Source: Guillardia theta CCMP2712
Taxonomy: Eukaryota; Cryptophyceae; Pyrenomonadales; Geminigeraceae
DNA length: 45,172 nucleotides
Reading direction: 5' to 3'
Assembly (NCBI RefSeq): GCF_000315625.1
Contig: NW_005434524.1
Span: 1-45,172 of the forward strand
Made by a program: the position numbers and the translations under genes. Of the stretch, positions 38,933 through 45,172 are shown in pieces; position 1 is the stretch's first letter, and each line of letters begins with the position of its first letter. The notes beneath the pieces are model-generated. The model was given only the letters and a program-made list of their open reading frames with translations. It did not search any database and had not been told where the DNA came from.

Positions 38933-41900
38933 TCAAGCCAGCTTGTAGCTGGTGTCAGGCACTTTACACTTCTTTCGTAGGATGACCTTTGAATCCTTTT
39001 TCTTGAAAGTTTTGCAGATAGTTTCTTCTTCGGGCCACATAGAATGGAAAGGATTCCTGCCCAGTCCTATCTCGTCCAACAAGTCGTAACACAATCTGTC
39101 ATGTCTCCGGAGATGTGAAAAACCCGGGTCCAGGTCTTCCTTGGTCTCCACGTGTCCAACAGTTGCAAAGACGATTTCCCCGATCAGACACTGATGCTGA
39201 TGCTGTATATGACGTTTCATTAGCTTGTCTTCTCTCAAGAAGTTGCTCAAGCTGCTGTTGTTGAACATCACAAGGGAGATCAGAAGGCCAAACAAGAGAG
39301 TTACAATGATTATCGTAAACATCGCCCAATTCGCTGTCCGTTGCTTTATTGGCATCAGCCCAAGCGACGGGTAGAGAGCCGTATATTGCAAGTTTCTCAT
39401 CACGACAAGAGCACCAGAACTCGAGCAGGAGCAGAAAACGGCAAGGGAGTTCTCGTTGGTCTCTATGACCGACGTCAGCTGACAGGCGTCCAATGACCAG
39501 GTACTGACGTTGGTCAACCACAGAACGCATGCAAGCTGCTGCTTCAGGTCAAAGAGGTAGTTTTCAGTTCTGTTAATGTGGACGCGAGGCAAGGAAAGTT
39601 TGACACGGAGGCAAAACTTGTTCTGTGACGGGCATTTGAACATGGAGCCCAAAGATTTGCCGGGGTAGACGGGAAGGAAGAGGATCGGCTTCTCAGAAAC
39701 CTCATGGTACTGCAGAGCATGCAGGTAGTCCAGTCTCCAGAACGCGTACATCTCTGCCACGTACAGACCAAGATCGCCACTCTGAGTCACTAGCACGTCA
39801 TTAGGAAAGGCGAACCTGAGGTCGAAAGAGTAGGTCCAGGTTGTGAAGTTGTATTGTTTCAAGTCTGATCTCAGTCGGAAAGTGTAAACCTTCATGTTCA
39901 CAGAAGACAAGGACACTGGCTTTTCTGATGAAACCATGGAAGTCAAGTAGACCTCGCAAGTCTGCAGCAGGACATTCAGCACAGACAACATGGTTACATC
40001 TCTCAAAGTTTTGTTGTATCTCTTTGAAACCTCAATCCGATTGTCTTCTGTTGCGAACAATCTCACAAACAACCCTTGACGCAGGTCACTAGCCCTCAAA
40101 TGGCCTGCACAAGATTCAATCACTTCACTCGAGTCTGAAAACGCTGCCAAGTCAATCTCGGACGGTTGATTGTTGAGTTTGAGACTTGTGGTCAAAGCTG
40201 AAGTTGCCGTCCTCTGATTCATTGAGGTTTTCACGGGGCCTTTCGCCATGGAGCGTAGAAGCATAGTTCGCACCCGCATCCTGTAAGCTAGTGAAGATGC
40301 CAGCAACCTTCTTTTCGCTGCTTCTCCTGTCTCCAGACTGCTGGCAAAACTCGAGCTCAACTGTAAGATCTGCGAAACGCTCCCAAGACTGTTCATGTCG
40401 TCAAGGACTTTGCTGACGTCAGCAAATTCAGATCCGCTTAAGGATGAAGAATTAACAACAACAGGTGCGTGTACGACTTGAATGCTGGTTTTTTCTGACA
40501 CCGCAATGTTCCCGTCACTGTCAATGATCTCTGCGTAAACAAGGTATCCTCCAGCTGGCAGGGAGAAGGAGTAAGAAGTCAAGCTCGATGGAGCACTTGA
40601 CGAGACCTCAGAACTTTGACTGCTGGGGTGGATCGCAAACACATAGAAAAGAGGCCTGGCCGATGATATCCAGTACTGACAGGTGCAAGTGAAAGTATCT
40701 ATCAGGGCAACTCCAGTGGTGGGCAAGACAGTGCATTGTCCTCCGGTGGGAGGGAAGGAGATGTACAGGGACTTGGTTGCACGGCCTGAGATTCTCCCGG
40801 TGATCGCAGAGAGCTCAATTCTGTACGTGCCGGGAGAGAAGAAGGATCGGTACACCACAAGATTCTCTGCTTTGAGTCCAGCTGGAAGGCTCGGGTTCTC
40901 AGCTTCCCATTGATTGCCGGCGAGGAGATTCCCATTGGAGTCGTAAATTGACCATTGGTACTCTGAGCAAGAAGTCTTGCAGGAGCCTTTTAACGAGATC
41001 ATGAACGTATCCTCACTCACTACTTGGATCTGTGCTCCTGGTGAAAGCCCCGTTGTGATGTTGAGAAAGACGGACGTCATGTCAGTCTGCATGCCGGAGG
41101 ATACTCGCACTTGGAGTTGGATGAGGTTGCACGCGGAAAAGTCCAAGTGTTGGAAATTGTAAACAAATGCAGACGAACTTGGCAAAGAGACCAAAGATCC
41201 ATTCACAGTCCTGCATGGACTGCCACAGAGATAGCATGACCACTGGAACATCAATGGGTAGGAGGAACAGGACTGGTTCTTCACCACTCCCTCACAAGTG
41301 TCCAAGTCTTCAGAGCTTGAGGCGTTGAGAACCACATCGTCTGTGATCGAGAGGGTTCTGTTACCTCCCTCAATCTTTGCCTTTGTTCCTGCATATCCTA
41401 CGATGAACGGTACTTCTGTTATCAAGATATCTCCCTGCACGGTAAACCCAGACAAGGTACACATGTATTGACTGCCAGCCACAAGCTCAGTGGTCTTGGC
41501 TTCAAAGAAAGGGCCATCTCCGCTGAGAATGGAAACCCCTGCCAGCGAGACCTGCCACGTCATCTGAATCTGTCCCTTGTTTGTGTCACATGGCGCGAAA
41601 GTCGCCTGAGAAGCAAAGAAGATCGGGGTAGGACGAACGTATGGGGAGGGAGCAACATCGATGTTTAGCGTTGGGATCGGATTGGCGCTGACAAAGAGAC
41701 TATGAGTCGAGGACGTTGCAGACGCACCCAAGAACGTCAACACTGAAGCAGTTATATTGTACGTCATCCCTGTTTGAAGCATGGAAGGAGTCAACCTCAA
41801 GACGGGACCGGAAACATCCGCTATAAGGTCGTTGAGAGCAAGATCGTTGACAACGCTCCAAGTAAAGCTTGCTGGCCGAGGAGAGTCAACGTTTGCCACC

Positions 41901-44900
41901 AGCTCCGCATTCTCGCAGTAGGAGATCTGGTTTGGTCCGGTAAGAGTGACTTGAGGAGCGGGCAGAAGGCTTGGAGCGTCGACCACGACCGACTGTTCAA
42001 CTCCTTCCGTGCTGGAGATTCCTTGGAAGTCGCTCACATTGCCGATGAAGCTAAGGGTGTTTGTTGGCATGAGGACGGCTTCTCTTCCGAGAAATACTCT
42101 GAGCTGGCTTGCTGTCAGCCAGTAACAGTGATATCCATTGCCCAGAGAGGATAGGTTTCCTGCGGCGATCACCAACGAGCAGTCTACTCGTCTTAAAGGT
42201 GCGTTGGTGTCCTGGTCAAAATCGAGAGTGAGCTGCGAGCCAAAGCCGTTGAAGCTTGCTCCTGTCAACTTGGGCGATGTGACGAGGGTGAAGTTAGCGA
42301 TGCCTGCGACAGTCTCGTCTCCCTTGAGAGCTGCACGCAAGAAGTACGTTTGCAGAGGCAAAGTCTGAGACAGGACGGAAGGAGTCTCGATGCTGACAAG
42401 GTATTTGCCACCTGAGAATATCAGACTCTTAATGCCGGTCGAAGAGTTGCTCAAGGTGAAGATGAAGCTTGAAGATGTGAGAGATGGGGGAAATCCGGTA
42501 AGTTGAATGCTCATGAGGGTTCGTCTTGACATGGGAGCAATGCAACCCTTCACACATAATGCTTGTGTTGATAGTGAAAAAAATAAAACTTCTGCTCTTG
42601 CCGATTTGTCTTGTTGAAAAACTGTCAAAGCCTCCACTTTTGGAGCATTGCTTGAAATTTCTGCCACAACTGAACTTCCTGCAAAACAATGCGATAGTCA
42701 GACCAAGTCAGTTGAAATTATGTGTTCAATCACTAACCAAACATGTCCGAGAAGATAATCTCAATCACAGAGAATATAGTGCTCCCAACTCGAACCTGCA
42801 AATCTGCAGCATTGGACAACGGAGGAAAGCCTGTGATTTGAATGGTTACTCGGGAGAGTTTACTGGAAGGCAGCTCCGAGGGTGATACAGACAAGACCAT
42901 TGCCGTCGGCTGCGGGATGGAAAGATCTTTTTCAAAATCAAAGCTTTGGATTCCAAAATTAGCAGATGAGTTGCTGGCGATTCTGATCTTTGTCTTGACA
43001 ACCTTGAGCAATGGCGGAATCGAGATCTCGATGACTACTTTTTCTGCGTCAGAGGACAAAACCTTGGGTGAATCAAGTAAGAGGATCAAAGAAATGATTC
43101 AAGTCTTACTACCTTGAGATGCAAATCTCTGCGGGCATTCGAAAGCAGGATCTCTTTGTCAGGGCCGTATATGACAACCACCATCCCATTCTTCCGATTG
43201 AAAGATTGGGGGATGTTCAGCAGGGTAGCCTGCAAGGAGCAGCTCTTGACTACACTGCAATCTGAGTTCATGAATTTCAAATCCTGCAACGACGGGGATG
43301 CTAGGAAGTTCAAATAAGCTCCGGTTGGATGAAATGTTCCATCGCATTCAAAGAAGATTGAACGAGATTCCGCAGTGCTGATAGTGGGCGATAATCCGTG
43401 GACAAGCATTGAGTTCGAAGTTTGAACAACAGAAGAATAATTCCACATATGAAGCAATCCGATGTAGATGGAGCATTGCAATGGAAAGCCGGAAGGCCAA
43501 GTATAAAACATAATGTTGATCGCTTCTTGTCCAGACGTCAAGACCGTTGCAGGAAAAACTGTTGGGAGCGGAAAGTTGTAGGTGAATGAGAACTTTGCGA
43601 GACGCTTCATCTCAGCATCGAGAAAGAATCCTGACTCTGTTCCTGCAAAAGATGTAGGAGGACAGTTGGCCGAAACAAGAGCTTTTGAGAGCTGGGAGAC
43701 AGGAACCGGTAGTGAAATGTTGGGAGGAAACTGCACCCATGCTACCAAATCTGACTTTTCAAAAGCAAGAACATTGAACTTGATTTCAGAGCCTCCAGAT
43801 TGAGCACAAGACTGCGGCTGAACACCTGGAATGTCTGCCAAGCAGGCAATCGAGTCCGATGATGCGCAAGGGCTACATTCTTGAGACGCTGGAAACATGC
43901 GATACTTTCCTTTACCACATTGCGTGCAGCGATCACTTCCTGTCGCAGAAATCCAGTCATCCGCACAGGGTTGACACGCGGAGAGGCCAAGCGCTTGTTT
44001 GTACTTGCCCGCCGGACATGCCACACACGACCCTGCGTCCTCCTGCGAGTATCCCGGCTTGCAGACGCAAGCGGATACGTTTGCGCTGGTCGTCGACGCT
44101 GTCGTGCTGTTCTCGGAGCACTTGCTGCACCCCACGTTGCCGACCGTGCTCTTGTACGTCCCTACAGCACACGGCAGGCAGGAGGCGTTGTCGTAAGCGT
44201 AGCCAACGTTGCACTGACACCAGCTGACGTTGACACTCCCGGCCTCCGAGGTCGCGTGTGGGAAGCAAGTACTGCACAAGGTCTGGCCGCTCGTATTGCT
44301 GTAGGTGCCCGCTGGACATACCAGACAGTCGAAGGAGCTCGACGCCCCAGCTGTAGTGTTGGATATGAAGTATCCAGCTGGGCACACACACGTCTCTACT
44401 CCGGTGGCAAGACCTGAGCTCAACGTGTTGGCAGGGCAAGTCACGCACGATCCGTTGGAGATGTACTGGCCCTTGTCGCACTTGAGGCACTTGTTGCTAC
44501 TGCTGGTGTATCCTGGCTTGCATACGCACTGACTCAGCTGCGTGCTGCCTACCGACGGAGTGACAGAGTTGTTGGGGCAGTTAGTGCAAGCGCCTGGGCC
44601 GAGCGCTTGTTTGTACTTGCCCGCCGGACATGCCACACACGACCCTGCGTCCTCCTGCGAGTATCCCGGCTTGCAGACGCAAGCGGATACGTTTGCGCTG
44701 GTCGTCGACGCTGTCGTGCTGTTCTCGGAGCACTTGCTGCACCCCACGTTGCCGACCGTGCTCTTGTACGTCCCTACAGCACACGGCAGGCAGGAGGCGT
44801 TGTCGTAAGCGTAGCCAACGTTGCACTGACACCAGCTGACGTTGACACTCCCGGCCTCCGAGGTCGCGTGTGGGAAGCAAGTACTGCACAAGGTCTGGCC

Positions 44901-45172
44901 GCTCGTATTGCTGTAGGTGCCCGCTGGACATACCAGACAGTCGAAGGAGCTCGACGCCCCAGCTGTAGTGTTGGATATGAAGTATCCAGCTGGGCACACA
45001 CACGTCTCTACTCCGGTGGCAAGACCTGAGCTCAACGTGTTGGCAGGGCAAGTCACGCACGATCCGTTGGAGATGTACTGGCCCTTGTCGCACTTGAGGC
45101 ACTTGTTGCTACTGCTGGTGTATCCTGGCTTGCAGATACAGTCCACGTTGCTAGTCCTCCCCTCGTACTTTG
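38933..45172 (-). CDS. Large polycystin/REJ-type single-pass receptor, N-terminus outside window
   Basis: Exons >45172-43113, 43062-42738 and 42678-38933 join across 50- and 59-bp introns in phase; about 2030 residues are in view and the frame is open at the window edge. First come cysteine-rich repeats of the ephrin-receptor-like GCC2/GCC3 type (CPAGTYSNTSGQTLCSTC, CKPGY), then IPT-like beta domains, then a long REJ/PKD-like region (about 40600-42000), a GPS-like cysteine motif (WSLDAC...FCSCSSSG, about 39410-39520) without the HL-S/T cleavage residues, one membrane helix (about 39270-39340) and a ~110-residue basic tail. Polycystin-1-like proteins have 11 membrane spans and a PLAT domain after GPS; here only one span exists, so this is a receptor-like relative. 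Ligand unknown. The Cys-rich part carries a 612-bp in-frame duplication. Confidence 0.88.
43989..45133. repeat. 612-bp tandem duplication inside the receptor ectodomain
   Basis: 43989-44533 and 44601-45145 share about 545 bp with no difference I could see, at a period of 612 bp (204 codons), so the frame is kept. It doubles a set of four to five GCC2/GCC3-type cysteine repeats. Confidence 0.9.

Noticed and set aside
43957-45102. Minus-strand 177- and 173-residue cysteine-poor frames in the receptor region
   Set aside because: They are out of frame with the cysteine-repeat reading frame that continues through both introns.

Overview
This is eukaryotic nuclear DNA. Several genes are interrupted by short GT-AG introns (about 38-190 bp, many 45-62 bp) whose phases join perfectly. 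There are plant/alga-type CCCTAAA (TTTAGGG) telomere-like blocks, a Ty3/gypsy chromovirus remnant, many simple repeats and one assembly gap. Compact introns, TTTAGGG repeats, large cysteine-rich REJ/GPS-type receptors, a Roco-TIR protein and Crinkler/RHS-type fragments fit a cryptophyte alga such as Guillardia. That assignment is inference, not proof.

Layout. 1-8030 is repeat-rich and looks subtelomeric: a 715-codon minus-strand gene of unknown function sits between two compound modules (19-bp repeats, CCCTAAA, ATT tract, GAGTTTATTAGA motif). It is followed by gene fragments, telomere-like blocks, a perfect hairpin, and a nine-copy ~107-bp array. 8117-11938 is an intact Roco GTPase-COR protein ending in a zinc-ribbon-like segment and a TIR domain. 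11985-17335 is a graveyard: chromovirus pieces, two broken Crinkler/RHS-type nuclease-domain genes in the same orientation, a coiled-coil gene with a frameshift, an ankyrin fragment, and a truncated second copy of the 715-codon gene that again ends in the 19-mer and CCCTAAA. 17799-20996 is a six-exon HLTF/Rad5-like helicase-ubiquitin ligase. The 831-base N gap (21357-22187) lies in a GGA-rich tract. 22647-23281 is a small three-exon UBA-domain gene with an N-terminal hydrophobic leader. 23450-26255 is mostly low-complexity DNA, telomere-like repeats and an eroded ankyrin gene.

The most striking locus is 26579-31787 (minus): seven exons join into one 1549-residue reading frame with the order C2, voltage-sensor (S1-S4), PTEN-type phosphatase carrying the HCKGGKGRTG loop, PTEN C2, cyclic-nucleotide-binding-like fold, PH, GRAM, second cyclic-nucleotide-binding-like fold. 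It is a voltage-sensing phosphatase fused to four extra regulatory or membrane-binding domains.

Immediately upstream, 32296-38166 is a tandem array of ~1.4-kb units. Four units encode a highly divergent TATA-binding-protein-like protein whose main exon gives the same protein in every copy; an orphan first exon sits at the left edge. The window ends with a large polycystin/REJ-like single-pass receptor (minus, N-terminus outside the window) whose cysteine-rich ectodomain contains a very recent 612-bp in-frame duplication.

No tRNA, rRNA or CRISPR was recognised. Gene models are by-eye splices supported by reading-frame phase and domain continuity.
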